A stretch of 64,000 bases of DNA from an uncultured Clostridia bacterium (lineage in GTDB: Bacteria; Bacillota; Clostridia; Oscillospirales; Acutalibacteraceae), in assembly GCA_944380885.1 (NCBI GenBank), contig CALWIZ010000005.1, positions 1-64,000 on the forward strand. Reading direction: 5' to 3'. The notes beneath the pieces are model-generated. The model saw nothing but the letters and a program-made list of their open reading frames with translations, was not told where the DNA came from and did not search any database. Positions within the stretch are counted from its first letter, which is position 1. Each line of letters begins with the position of its first letter. The translations under genes and the position numbers were made by a program. Positions 27,762-36,398 of the stretch are shown piece by piece.

Positions 27762-27790
27762 TTGACAAGCGGAAGATTATGGTGTAGAAT
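27762..27790 (+). promoter_or_regulatory. Promoter of pflB-pflA
   Basis: TTGACA (27762-27767) and TAGAAT (27785-27790) are separated by 17 bp. This fixes the pflB start downstream of it. Confidence 0.85.
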
Positions 27791-27833
27791 AACATTACAC
27801 TTCATTCAGAAATACAGGGGAGAGCGAGCACAG

Positions 27834-30065
27834 ATGACGCACGAAAACTGGAAAGGATTTAACGGAGGAGAATGGCAGGACACTATAAATGTCCGCGATT
27901 TTATACAGAAGAACTACCGTGAGTATAAAGGGGACGACAGCTTTTTAAGCGGTGCGTCAAAGCGCACAAAGGAACTTATGTCGAGGATAAATTCTCTTTT
28001 TGAGCTGGAGCGACTCTACGGCGGGGTACTTGATATAGATACAGAGACTGTCTCCTCGCTTACAAGCTATGCCCCCGGGTATATCGATAAGGATAAGGAG
28101 CTTATTGTCGGAATGCAGACCAACCGTCCGCTCAAAAGGGGCGTAAATCCGTTCGGCGGAATAAGAATGGCACGTCAGGCGTGCGAGGCTTACGGATATA
28201 AGCTCAGCGATAAGATAGAAAGCGAGTTCAAATACAGGACAACCCATAATGACGGTGTTTTCAGGGCGTATACGGATGAGATGCGTCTTGCCCGCCACTG
28301 CCATATCATTACCGGTCTGCCTGACGCTTACGGCAGAGGCAGAATAATCGGTGATTACAGAAGAGTGGCGCTTTACGGAATCGACCGTCTTGTAGAGGAG
28401 AAGAAAAAAGACAAAGCGGCTTTAGCGCAGCAGAATTTCCTTTATGAGCAGATACGGCTTGACGAGGAGCTTTATCAGCAGATAGCGTTTCTCGGTTATA
28501 TGAAGGAAATGGCGGCAATGTACGGATATGATATAAGCGGTCCGGCCGCCAACGCGAGAGAGGCTATACAGTGGACATATTTCGCGTATCTTGCCGCGAT
28601 AAAGGAGCAGAACGGAGCGGCGATGTCGCTCGGAAGGGTAAGCACCTTCTTTGATATTTACATTGAGCGCGACCTTAAGGACGGAACCCTTACAGAGGCG
28701 GCGGCGCAGGAGCTTATAGATGATTTTGTAATGAAGCTCAGGATAGCAAGACACTTGAGAACTCCGGATTACAACGAGCTTTTCGGCGGCGACCCGATGT
28801 GGATTACCGAAAGCGTAGGCGGTATGGGGGAGGACGGCAGAACGCTTGTCACAAAGAGCAGCTATCGTATTCTCAACACTCTTTATACATTGGGCTCATC
28901 ACCGGAGCCTAACCTTACCATACTATGGTCAAAGCAGCTTCCCGAGAGCTTTAAGCGCTACTGCGCCAAGGTTTCAAAGGATACAGATTCGATACAGTAT
29001 GAGAACGACGACCTTATGCGTCCGATATACGGCGACGATTACGCTATCGCCTGCTGTGTTTCGGCAATGAAGATAGGCAAGCAGATGCAGTTCTTCGGGG
29101 CACGCTGCAACCTCGCCAAGCTGTTGCTGCTGGCGTTAAACGGCGGTATCGACAATACCAGCGGAACACATATAGGTCCGCAGATGCCGGTAATTGATGG
29201 CGATACGCTTGATTACGATACGGTAAAGGAAAGACTGGACAAGTATATGGAATGGCTTGCCCGCCTTTATGTAAATACGATGAATGTCATTCACTATATG
29301 CACGACCGCTACGCATACGAAAAATCGCAGATGGCGCTGCACGATACCGATGTTCACCGCTTTATGGCTTTCGGCGTAGCGGGTCTTTCGGTTATAGCCG
29401 ACTCCTTAAGCGCAATTAAATACGCCAAGGTTCACCCGGTGAAGGACGAAAACGGCATAATAGTTGATTTTAGAACCGAGGGCGAGTTCCCGAAGTTCGG
29501 AAATGACGACGACCGTGTTGACCTTATAGCCAAAGAGCTTACACACAGAATGATAACCGAGCTGAGAAAAACTCCGGCGTACAGAAACGCGGAGCATACC
29601 CTTTCGGTGCTTACGATAACCTCAAATGTTATGTACGGCAAGCATACCGGCGCCACGCCTGACGGCAGAAAGGCGGGAGAGCCATTCGCTCCGGGAGCCA
29701 ACCCGATGCATAACCGCGAGGAAAACGGCGCTCTGGCGTCGCTTAACTCTGTCGCGAAGCTGTCGTACGACGACTGCCGTGACGGTATTTCAAATACCTT
29801 CTCAATAACTCCGGATACTCTCGGCAAAACCAACGGGGAGAGGGTCGGCAATCTCGTTGCCATACTTGACGGGTATTTTGCTAAAATGGCGCACCATATA
29901 AATGTCAACGTGCTCAACCGTGAGACCCTTATTGAGGCGTATAAAGACCCGTCCGCCTATCCTAACCTTACCATACGCGTTTCAGGCTACGCGGTCAATT
30001 TCCATAAGCTCTCGCGCGAGCAGCAGCGTGAGGTTATAAGCCGTACATTCCACGAGGCAATGTGA
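27834..30065 (+). CDS. pflB: Formate C-acetyltransferase (pyruvate formate-lyase)
   Basis: Glycyl-radical enzyme converting pyruvate and CoA to acetyl-CoA and formate under anaerobiosis. The 743-residue protein has the active-site Cys pair in [11 protein letters not shown] (near 415-416) and the C-terminal radical loop RVSGYAVNF, with the glycyl radical in SGY. The ATG at 27834 is chosen because AGGGGAGA lies about 10 bp upstream and the promoter overlaps the longer open frame. The activating-enzyme gene follows with a 1-bp stop/start overlap. Confidence 0.98.
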   Translation: MTHENWKGFNGGEWQDTINVRDFIQKNYREYKGDDSFLSGASKRTKELMSRINSLFELERLYGGVLDIDTETVSSLTSYAPGYIDKDKELIVGMQTNRPLKRGVNPFGGIRMARQACEAYGYKLSDKIESEFKYRTTHNDGVFRAYTDEMRLARHCHIITGLPDAYGRGRIIGDYRRVALYGIDRLVEEKKKDKAALAQQNFLYEQIRLDEELYQQIAFLGYMKEMAAMYGYDISGPAANAREAIQWTYFAYLAAIKEQNGAAMSLGRVSTFFDIYIERDLKDGTLTEAAAQELIDDFVMKLRIARHLRTPDYNELFGGDPMWITESVGGMGEDGRTLVTKSSYRILNTLYTLGSSPEPNLTILWSKQLPESFKRYCAKVSKDTDSIQYENDDLMRPIYGDDYAIACCVSAMKIGKQMQFFGARCNLAKLLLLALNGGIDNTSGTHIGPQMPVIDGDTLDYDTVKERLDKYMEWLARLYVNTMNVIHYMHDRYAYEKSQMALHDTDVHRFMAFGVAGLSVIADSLSAIKYAKVHPVKDENGIIVDFRTEGEFPKFGNDDDRVDLIAKELTHRMITELRKTPAYRNAEHTLSVLTITSNVMYGKHTGATPDGRKAGEPFAPGANPMHNREENGALASLNSVAKLSYDDCRDGISNTFSITPDTLGKTNGERVGNLVAILDGYFAKMAHHINVNVLNRETLIEAYKDPSAYPNLTIRVSGYAVNFHKLSREQQREVISRTFHEAM

Positions 30066-30787
30066 TGGACGGCGCCATAAAGGGAAGAATAAGCTCTTTT
30101 CAGACGCTCGGAACGCTTGACGGGCCGGGCGTCCGTTTTGTAGTATTCATGCAGGGCTGCCCGCTGCGATGCGCCTGCTGCCACAATCCCGAAACATGGG
30201 ATTTGTCCGGAGGAAAGGAATACACGGCGGCGGAGGTTGCTGCGAAAGCCGAGCGTTACAGGGAATATTTCGGCAATGACGGCGGAATAACGCTGTCCGG
30301 CGGTGAGCCGCAGATGCAGCCGGAATTTGCCGCTGAGATTTTGAAGCTCTGCCGTGAAAAGGGAATAGGAACCTGCCTTGACACAAGCGGCTGTTTTCTT
30401 GATGAAAAGATTAAAAAAATTCTTGAGTTTACGGATTACTGTATGCTTGATATAAAGTATACGACTGAAGAAAAATACCGTAAATATGCCGGCTGCTCAA
30501 TATCGAAGCCGCTTAGATTTCTGGATTATCTGAACACAAACGGAATCGCAACAAGAATACGTCAGGTCATTATTCCTGGTCTTAACGACGACGATGACAA
30601 TTTAAAGGCGCTTGCGGAAATAATAAAGGCACACCATTGTATAGTGAAAACAGAGCTTCTGGCGTTCAGAAAGCTGTGCGCTTCAAAATATCAGAAGCTG
30701 GGAATAGCTTTTCCGCTTGCTGATGTTGATGAGACAACGCAGAAAACAGTATCTGAACTGCAAAAAAAATTAGAAAAAATCATATAA
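30065..30787 (+). CDS. pflA: Pyruvate formate-lyase activating enzyme
   Basis: Radical-SAM enzyme that installs the glycyl radical on PflB. The 240-residue protein has the [4Fe-4S] motif CPLRCACC (C-x3-C-x2-C) near 32-39, GGEPQMQPE for SAM binding, and the small size without inserted ferredoxin domain that is typical of true PFL activases. The ATG shares its A with the pflB TGA, so the two are translationally coupled. Confidence 0.97.
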   Translation: MDGAIKGRISSFQTLGTLDGPGVRFVVFMQGCPLRCACCHNPETWDLSGGKEYTAAEVAAKAERYREYFGNDGGITLSGGEPQMQPEFAAEILKLCREKGIGTCLDTSGCFLDEKIKKILEFTDYCMLDIKYTTEEKYRKYAGCSISKPLRFLDYLNTNGIATRIRQVIIPGLNDDDDNLKALAEIIKAHHCIVKTELLAFRKLCASKYQKLGIAFPLADVDETTQKTVSELQKKLEKII

Positions 30788-30850
30788 AGCAAATTTTGCT
30801 TTCCATTTGATTTAATGCTGAAATTAAAACAGTATACAGTAAAGCTTTGA

Positions 30851-30872
30851 AGTCCGGGCAACCGGACTTTTC
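30851..30872 (+). terminator. Terminator of pflBA
   Basis: The stem AGTCCGG/CCGGACT closed by a GCAA tetraloop is followed by TTTT, then CGTTTATAT. Confidence 0.85.
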
Positions 30873-30879
30873 GTTTATA

Positions 30880-32193
30880 TCAGACTTGAATATTGTTTTT
30901 GTGAACCGAACATCTTTTTCCGGATAATAACATGCCGATAATCAGAGTGAATATTTCTGCTGCGGGAAAAGCAAGCCATACTCCGGTAATTCCGATTGCT
31001 TCAGAGAGCAGGAACGCAAAAAGCACGATTGCGGCAATTCCTCTTGAGAGCGCTGTAACAGAGGATTCGCGGCCCTTTCCCGTGGCACTCAGAAATCCGG
31101 CGTATACAATATTGAATGCGGCAAACAAAAATCCGGGGAAATACAACCGTATTCCGAAAACCGCATATGATTTTAATTCTGCGGAATTATCGCTGTTGAA
31201 AACGGAAACAAATTCTTCTGCAAAGAAAACTACCGAAAGCACGAGAAGAACGGCTAGAATTTCTGCCGAAATAACAGAATTTCGCAGTATTCTTTTTTCG
31301 GCGACGCGGTCTGCTTTTCCGTGGCTCTCGCTGGCTAAAGGCTGCAAACCTTGCGCGACTCCGTTTAACATTGCCGTTCCTACAAGAGCGGCGTTAGCTA
31401 TAACGCCGTATGCCGCGACAGCGGTATTTCCGGCCTTGTCAAGTAAAATAAAATTAAAAACCATTGTAGTTATACCGCTTGACATTTCTCCCACAAATGC
31501 CGCGGCTCCGAGACCGCATGAAAGCAGCAGCTTTTTAATCGACGGGATTTTTACGGTGAATTTTATACTGCTTTTATCCGAAAGGTAATGAAACATACAT
31601 ATAAGCATACTTACAACAGGTGAAATGCCTGTCGCGAGAGCCGCTCCGGTCATTCCCATTTTCATTGGAAACATAAATATATAATCGAATGCTATATTGA
31701 ATATGCCGCTTAAAAGCGTCGCCGCCATGGCGATATCAGGCGAACCGTCATTTCTTGTAAATGCTGTAAATGTATAGTTAAGCATAAAAAAAGGCGCAAA
31801 GCACAGGACTATACGGGTATAGGGGAGGGCAAGATTTAAAACAGCGCTGTCAGCGCCTAAAGTCTTGAGTATAAGCTCTGGAAAAAAGCAGCCTGCCGAA
31901 ACGAACAACAGACTGACAGCTATCGTCCAGAAAACAGAATTGAAAAAGTAGTCGCTGTAATCCGTTTCACCAATCGATTTGTTGAGCGAGTATCTCGTAG
32001 CAGAGCCTATCCCTATCATTGAACCTGTTGCGAAAATCAGTCCGTAAAGCGGCAGTACGAGATTAAGCGCCGTTATTCCGTTTGAGCCGGCGGCAGCGGC
32101 GACAAAAAATGTATCGGCAAGTATATAGAAAGAAGTCCCGACCATGGCAAGTATATTAGGCATAATATATCTGCTCAGTTTCTTATCAGTCAT
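30880..32193 (-). CDS. MATE-family efflux transporter
   Basis: A 437-residue multidrug/toxin extrusion carrier with about twelve hydrophobic segments in two similar halves, beginning with the N-terminal YIMPNILAMVGTSFYILADTFFVAAAAG that marks the DinF/MepA-like branch. It presumably exports a cation by Na+ or H+ antiport. The ATG at 32193 has GAGGAG upstream. The gene sits directly behind a terminator-type riboswitch candidate (32206-32298). If that RNA is guanidine-IV, guanidine or a related cation is the likely substrate. Confidence 0.93.
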   Translation of the reverse strand: MTDKKLSRYIMPNILAMVGTSFYILADTFFVAAAAGSNGITALNLVLPLYGLIFATGSMIGIGSATRYSLNKSIGETDYSDYFFNSVFWTIAVSLLFVSAGCFFPELILKTLGADSAVLNLALPYTRIVLCFAPFFMLNYTFTAFTRNDGSPDIAMAATLLSGIFNIAFDYIFMFPMKMGMTGAALATGISPVVSMLICMFHYLSDKSSIKFTVKIPSIKKLLLSCGLGAAAFVGEMSSGITTMVFNFILLDKAGNTAVAAYGVIANAALVGTAMLNGVAQGLQPLASESHGKADRVAEKRILRNSVISAEILAVLLVLSVVFFAEEFVSVFNSDNSAELKSYAVFGIRLYFPGFLFAAFNIVYAGFLSATGKGRESSVTALSRGIAAIVLFAFLLSEAIGITGVWLAFPAAEIFTLIIGMLLSGKRCSVHKNNIQV

Positions 32194-32205
32194 ATGATTC
32201 TCCTC

Positions 32206-32298
32206 AAAAAAAGCATTCCTGTTTACGGCTTCAAAGACCTAACGCCGTAAATAAGAATGCTTTTCGCATACTACTACCCGGTGGCAGCGTGTTATTTA
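32206..32298 (-). ncRNA. Leader RNA controlling the MATE gene, probable guanidine-IV (mepA) riboswitch
   Basis: On the minus strand a small two-hairpin core (GCTGCC/GGTAGT with ACCG loop, then ATGC/GCAT with GAAAA loop) is enclosed by TAAATAA (32298-32292) pairing with TTATTTA (32254-32248). The second strand of that helix also lies in a strong terminator (32260-32213) followed by seven T, so the two structures exclude each other: an on-switch platform. Gene context (MATE exporter), clostridial style, transcription-termination control and the conserved-looking ACCGGGTAG segment match what I recall of the mepA motif. The class assignment is from memory. Confidence 0.65.
32213..32260 (-). terminator. 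Terminator of the MATE leader
   Basis: A long stem with internal mismatches (32260-32244 with 32229-32213) ends in seven T at 32212-32206, just ahead of the GAGGAG ribosome site of the MATE gene. Confidence 0.85.
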
Positions 32299-32310
32299 TC
32301 TGCGATATTG

Positions 32311-32339
32311 TACCATACAGTAATATTTTTTTCAAGTAT
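32311..32339 (-). promoter_or_regulatory. Promoter of the MATE leader
   Basis: On the minus strand TTGAAA and TACAAT are separated by 17 bp (TTGAAA, 17 bp, TACAAT ending about a dozen bases before the leader core). Confidence 0.75.
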
Positions 32340-32377
32340 GTTTTTTAAAATATTAAGGCTAAATATTTTGAATATGA

Positions 32378-32406
32378 TTGACTTAAATATTCTAATATGT
32401 TAGAAT
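32378..32406 (+). promoter_or_regulatory. Promoter of the winged-helix regulator/ABC operon
   Basis: TTGACT (32378-32383) and TAGAAT (32401-32406) are separated by 17 bp. Confidence 0.8.
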
Positions 32407-32407
32407 A
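32388..32407. promoter_or_regulatory. Palindromic operator overlapping the regulator promoter
   Basis: TATTCTAA-tatg-TTAGAATA is a perfect 8-bp dyad covering the spacer and the -10 element. A dimeric winged-helix repressor bound here would block transcription, which fits autoregulation by the gene that follows. Confidence 0.7.
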
Positions 32408-32434
32408 TAAAAAACGCTGTGCGGAGTGATTGCA

Positions 32435-33463
32435 ATGTCATATGAAATAAACTATACACTCGGAATGTGTTATGATTATATAAATTCGGTGATATACAGC
32501 TCACCTGTACCGTTTAAGCTCTTTCCGGATATACGCTATCCGGCTAAAATAACGGCAGTGCACAAACGGCTTAAGCGTGAACTTTACAACATGAACGAAG
32601 CGTATGACCTTCTTGTAAATGAGGATATGCGGGTTTCGTTTATGACTGCCGTGTATGATGTGTTTTTTACTGAAGAAGAAAAAGCGACTCTCGGCAGCAT
32701 TGACGATATGATAGAAAAAATCTTCTGTGTTCCGGCAGAAGAGCTTGCGGCGAAATTTGTTTTCTGTTTTGACCGTAAAAACGAGTTTGATTTTTACCGT
32801 ACACTGACGGCGGACATTGTAAAGGCGACCAAATATATAAATTCAATGAGTATCAGAGACGCATCCAAAAACGCTCTGCTTTCCGTGCTTATCGATAGCG
32901 AAGGGTATAAGAAAAAAGCGCTTGAGATAGCGTATAAGGCAAAGGAAGTAATGCTTGATATCTATAAAAGCAACGCCGATTATATAAATTCCGGTTTTAA
33001 AATATTCAAAGACGAGGAAAAAATAAGAGCCTGTCTTGAAAAAGCGGAGATAACCGAAAAAGGCTCTGATTTAGTGATTGCGCCCACGTTTATAAATTCA
33101 ACAATCGTAAAATGCTTTGATTATGACAGCCGGCAGTATTTTATTATGGGATTCGTCTTTTATAATGATTTTACCGAATATCTGGCGCGGAATATTACGC
33201 TGACGCTTGAAGATGTCGGCAGGCTTTTTTCTGATAAAACAAGGTGTGACGCAGTAAGCCGTCTGAAAGAGAAGGAATGTTATCTTGCTGAGCTTGCGGG
33301 CGCTCTCGGCGTGCCTAATAACACGCTTCATTATCATATGGAGCTTCTGATGGACGCAGGAGCGGTATTGTGCCGCGTTCAGGGCAGACGCATATATTAC
33401 AGGATAAATGAAAAATATTTTGAGGCTTTAAAAAAGCTCGGTGATGAGTTTATCGGAAAGTAA
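32435..33463 (+). CDS. Winged-helix (ArsR-like) transcriptional regulator with large N-terminal domain
   Basis: A 342-residue protein whose last 80 or so residues form an ArsR-like winged helix: LKEKECYLAELAGALGVPNN then NTLHYHMELLMDAGAV and a wing VQGRRIYYRIN. The N-terminal 250 residues are helical with no domain I recognise and probably sense a ligand or contact the transporter. The ATG at 32435 is preferred over an upstream GTG because CGGAG lies 8 bp ahead. It heads the locus with two ABC exporters and DUF1854 and overlaps a palindromic promoter, so it most likely represses its own operon. Confidence 0.8.
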   Translation: MSYEINYTLGMCYDYINSVIYSSPVPFKLFPDIRYPAKITAVHKRLKRELYNMNEAYDLLVNEDMRVSFMTAVYDVFFTEEEKATLGSIDDMIEKIFCVPAEELAAKFVFCFDRKNEFDFYRTLTADIVKATKYINSMSIRDASKNALLSVLIDSEGYKKKALEIAYKAKEVMLDIYKSNADYINSGFKIFKDEEKIRACLEKAEITEKGSDLVIAPTFINSTIVKCFDYDSRQYFIMGFVFYNDFTEYLARNITLTLEDVGRLFSDKTRCDAVSRLKEKECYLAELAGALGVPNNTLHYHMELLMDAGAVLCRVQGRRIYYRINEKYFEALKKLGDEFIGK

Positions 33464-33499
33464 AATTTTTGTTTGGTATAAGCAGAGGGGGAGAAAACG

Positions 33500-35842
33500 A
33501 TGAAAAACAAAGAGCTTCCTGCGGCACTGTTTAAGGAGCTTGAAAGGCACAAACTTCCTGCCGGTGAAATAGAGGCGTATGCCGAATGCGATTTCGACCT
33601 TGATTTTGATTACAGGAAAACTTATCTGTTTTTAACACGGAAGAATATTATATTCGCGGTTTGCCCTAAAAGCCCCGAGCGTACATATTCCGGCTTTTCG
33701 GCGGGAAAACATGCGCGTTTTGAGAATAAGGACATTCAAATAGAGGAGATATATTATTTTGATCTTAATGAAACAGAAGAAATTTTTACCGTAAGCTATA
33801 TAGTGGGCGGAGCGGTGACGCTTAAAACAAAAGAGGGCGAAAAAGCGCTTTGTATTTGCTCAAACACCTGTATGAAAAAACTCGGAGCATTTATTTCGGC
33901 GTTTTCAAAGCTGAAAGCAGGCGAGGAGCCCGACGATACCGAAAGCGCGCAGGAGGAAGAGGAATTTTGTCCTAAATGCGGCGCGCCTTATCCGGAAAAG
34001 GGCAGAAACGTCTGCCCGAGATGTATGGATAAGCGCTCGGTATTTTTCAGGATTTTTGCGTATTTTAAGCCGTACAGGCTGTATTTCGTGGTTGTAACGC
34101 TTTTTATTCTGGTGAATGCCGGCATATCGCTTATAGCACCGTATTTAAGCGGAATAGTCTTTTTCAATCAGGCGCTCGGCGGAGACAAAGACGCGCTCGA
34201 GCTTTTAGGCTTTAAAACAGACAGCTTCGCGTTTTTTCTGCTCGTTACGGTAGCGCTGATACTTCTGACAAATATACTTCAGCTTCTCTTTTCCGTGATA
34301 CAGGGCAGACTGGTGGCGCATTTTGTGCCGAGAGCGGTGGCAGATATAAAAAACGACGTGTTCCGTGCGATGCAGAATCTTTCGGTTTCGTTTTTTAAAA
34401 GCAGAAGAACCGGCGGACTGATGACACGGGTTAATGATGACGCCAATCAGGTTTTCAACTTTTTCGTGGACGGCGTGCCTTATCTTCTGGTAAACGTACT
34501 TAAAATAGTATCAAGCCTCGCGGTTATGTTCTGGCTTAACTGGCAGCTTTCGGTATTCGCGGTCGTATTTATGCCGCTTGTGTTTATGGTTACTTATTTT
34601 ATGCTGCCTAAGCTCTGGCATTTCTACGGAAAAAGACACAGGAGCATAAGGGCGATGAACAGTCACCTTAACGACAATATCACGGGAGCAAGGGTCGTAA
34701 AGGCGTTCGGGAGACAGGAAAACGAAATCGGGCGGTTTGATAAGGTCAACAGGAACTTAAGAGAAAGCGAAATCAAGCTGGTAAATTTCGATATAAAGTT
34801 CAATATGCTTTTCGATATCGTGATTATGCTGAGCGGCTACGTGGTCTGGATAGTGGGCGGCTGGCTCATAATACAGCCGGAAAGCACCGTGACCTACGGA
34901 ATGATAATAACCTTTGTGGGTTATGTCAATATGCTTGCGGGTCCTATGGATTTTATATCCTATATCTTCCGGTGGGGGTCCAACAGCCTTAACAGCGGCC
35001 AGCGTATATTTGAGATATTGGACGCACGGCCTGAAATCACCGAAAAGAAGGACTGTGTTCACCTTGACTCGGTGAAGGGCAGGGTGGAAATGAGAAGCGT
35101 TGTATTTGAGTACGAAACCGGAAAGCCGGTGCTCAAGGGCGTGAGCTTTTCGGTTGACGCGGGTCAGATGCTCGGAATAGTGGGTAAAAGCGGCGCGGGA
35201 AAATCCACGATAGCTAATTTGCTTACGAGAATGTACGACCCGCTTTCGGGCGAGGTGCTGATTGACGGAGTGAATTTAAAGAATATAGCGATAGCCGATA
35301 TAAGAAAAAGCATAGGTATTGTAAGTCAGGAAATTTACATTTTCAAGGGCACTGTCGCTGAGAATATCGCCTACGCCAAGCCCGGCTGCACCAAGGCGGA
35401 AATAGTAAGGGCGGCGGTGTGCGCCAACGCGCATGATTTCATATGCCGGCTTCCTGACGGCTACGATACGGTAATAGGCCTCGGCGGACACGCGCTTTCG
35501 GGCGGAGAACGGCAGAGAATTTCAATAGCAAGGGCTACGCTCGCCGACCCGACCGTACTTATACTTGACGAGGCGACCGCGAGCGTGGACACAAAAACCG
35601 AGCTTGCTATAAACGCGGCGATAGAAAAGCTCTCAAAGGGGAAGACGGTAATCTCAATAGCCCACCGGCTTTCAACGCTTAAGGGAGCGGATAAGCTGAT
35701 AGTGATAGAAGACGGCAAGGTGAGCGAGGAAGGCACTCATTCGGAGCTTGCAGCGAAGAAAGACGGAATTTATCAGAAGCTCCTGCAGATACAGAGCAAG
35801 GCGTTGGCGTTAAGGGGGATAGAATATGACGGAGCAAACTGA
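33500..35842 (+). CDS. ABC exporter (fused permease-ATPase) with zinc-ribbon N-terminal extension
   Basis: A 780-residue half-transporter. Residues 1-150 form a soluble domain with no family I recognise, followed by a zinc ribbon (CPKC 157-160, CPRC 172-175). Then come six transmembrane helices of the type-1 exporter fold (about 190-470) and an ATPase with Walker A GKSGAGKST, LSGGERQR and LILDEAT, so the catalytic Glu is present. It overlaps the DUF1854 gene by 17 bp. With the second exporter downstream it may form a heterodimer. The substrate is unknown. The extra N-terminal domain is repeated in similar form in the partner, a mark of this DUF1854-linked exporter group. Confidence 0.9.
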   Translation: MKNKELPAALFKELERHKLPAGEIEAYAECDFDLDFDYRKTYLFLTRKNIIFAVCPKSPERTYSGFSAGKHARFENKDIQIEEIYYFDLNETEEIFTVSYIVGGAVTLKTKEGEKALCICSNTCMKKLGAFISAFSKLKAGEEPDDTESAQEEEEFCPKCGAPYPEKGRNVCPRCMDKRSVFFRIFAYFKPYRLYFVVVTLFILVNAGISLIAPYLSGIVFFNQALGGDKDALELLGFKTDSFAFFLLVTVALILLTNILQLLFSVIQGRLVAHFVPRAVADIKNDVFRAMQNLSVSFFKSRRTGGLMTRVNDDANQVFNFFVDGVPYLLVNVLKIVSSLAVMFWLNWQLSVFAVVFMPLVFMVTYFMLPKLWHFYGKRHRSIRAMNSHLNDNITGARVVKAFGRQENEIGRFDKVNRNLRESEIKLVNFDIKFNMLFDIVIMLSGYVVWIVGGWLIIQPESTVTYGMIITFVGYVNMLAGPMDFISYIFRWGSNSLNSGQRIFEILDARPEITEKKDCVHLDSVKGRVEMRSVVFEYETGKPVLKGVSFSVDAGQMLGIVGKSGAGKSTIANLLTRMYDPLSGEVLIDGVNLKNIAIADIRKSIGIVSQEIYIFKGTVAENIAYAKPGCTKAEIVRAAVCANAHDFICRLPDGYDTVIGLGGHALSGGERQRISIARATLADPTVLILDEATASVDTKTELAINAAIEKLSKGKTVISIAHRLSTLKGADKLIVIEDGKVSEEGTHSELAAKKDGIYQKLLQIQSKALALRGIEYDGAN

Positions 35843-36374
35843 AATTAAAGATATACTTAAGGAACAGGAAGAAACGGTTGAGGCAATGTTCGGAATAAAT
35901 TACCTGACCGATGAAAACGCGGTATTCAGGAGGACGGACGGAGGCTTTGTGTCGCTCGAGACAAACGGCACCTTTTACGGAAGAATAGACTGCTACTGCG
36001 CTTTTCCGCATACCGCGCCGTATGAGCTTATTTCGGTAAGGGACAGTGACGGCAAGGAAATAGGAATGATAGAAAACGCCGAAAAGCTGAGCGGGGAGAA
36101 CAGGGAGGCTGTAAAGGAGCAGATATCGAGAAGATATTTTATGCCCGTTATAAAGCGGATAGAAAGCGTTAAGGAGGAATACGGCTATTCATATTGGGAA
36201 ACCGTTACCGACAGGGGGAAATGCAGGTTTACGGTAGCCGCGGGAGCGGATTCGGTTACGAGGATAGGCGAAAACCGTATCTTCGTGAGCGACATTGACG
36301 GAAATAAGTTTGAAATTGAGGATATAAGGAGACTGAAGCCTAAAGAGCTTAAAATGATAGACGTATTTCTGTAA
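35826..36374 (+). CDS. DUF1854 protein
   Basis: A 182-residue soluble protein matching my recollection of DUF1854, a family encoded next to ABC exporters; in some proteobacteria it is labelled cyanophycin-metabolism-associated. Features are a conserved-looking ENAVFRRTDGGFVSLE, DCYCAFPHTAPYELISV and a C-terminal DIDGNKFEIEDIRRL. It overlaps ABC gene 1 by 17 bp and lies 24 bp before ABC gene 2, so the three are co-expressed. A role as cytosolic accessory to the exporters is inferred. No cyanophycin synthetase or cyanophycinase is in the window. Confidence 0.8.
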   Translation: MTEQTEIKDILKEQEETVEAMFGINYLTDENAVFRRTDGGFVSLETNGTFYGRIDCYCAFPHTAPYELISVRDSDGKEIGMIENAEKLSGENREAVKEQISRRYFMPVIKRIESVKEEYGYSYWETVTDRGKCRFTVAAGADSVTRIGENRIFVSDIDGNKFEIEDIRRLKPKELKMIDVFL

Positions 36375-36398
36375 ATAAACCGGAAGGTTTGTGATATT

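Noticed and set aside
30932..31588. Plus-strand 218-residue ORF opposite the MATE gene
   Set aside because: Composition is typical of antisense translation of membrane-helix codons; no start signal.
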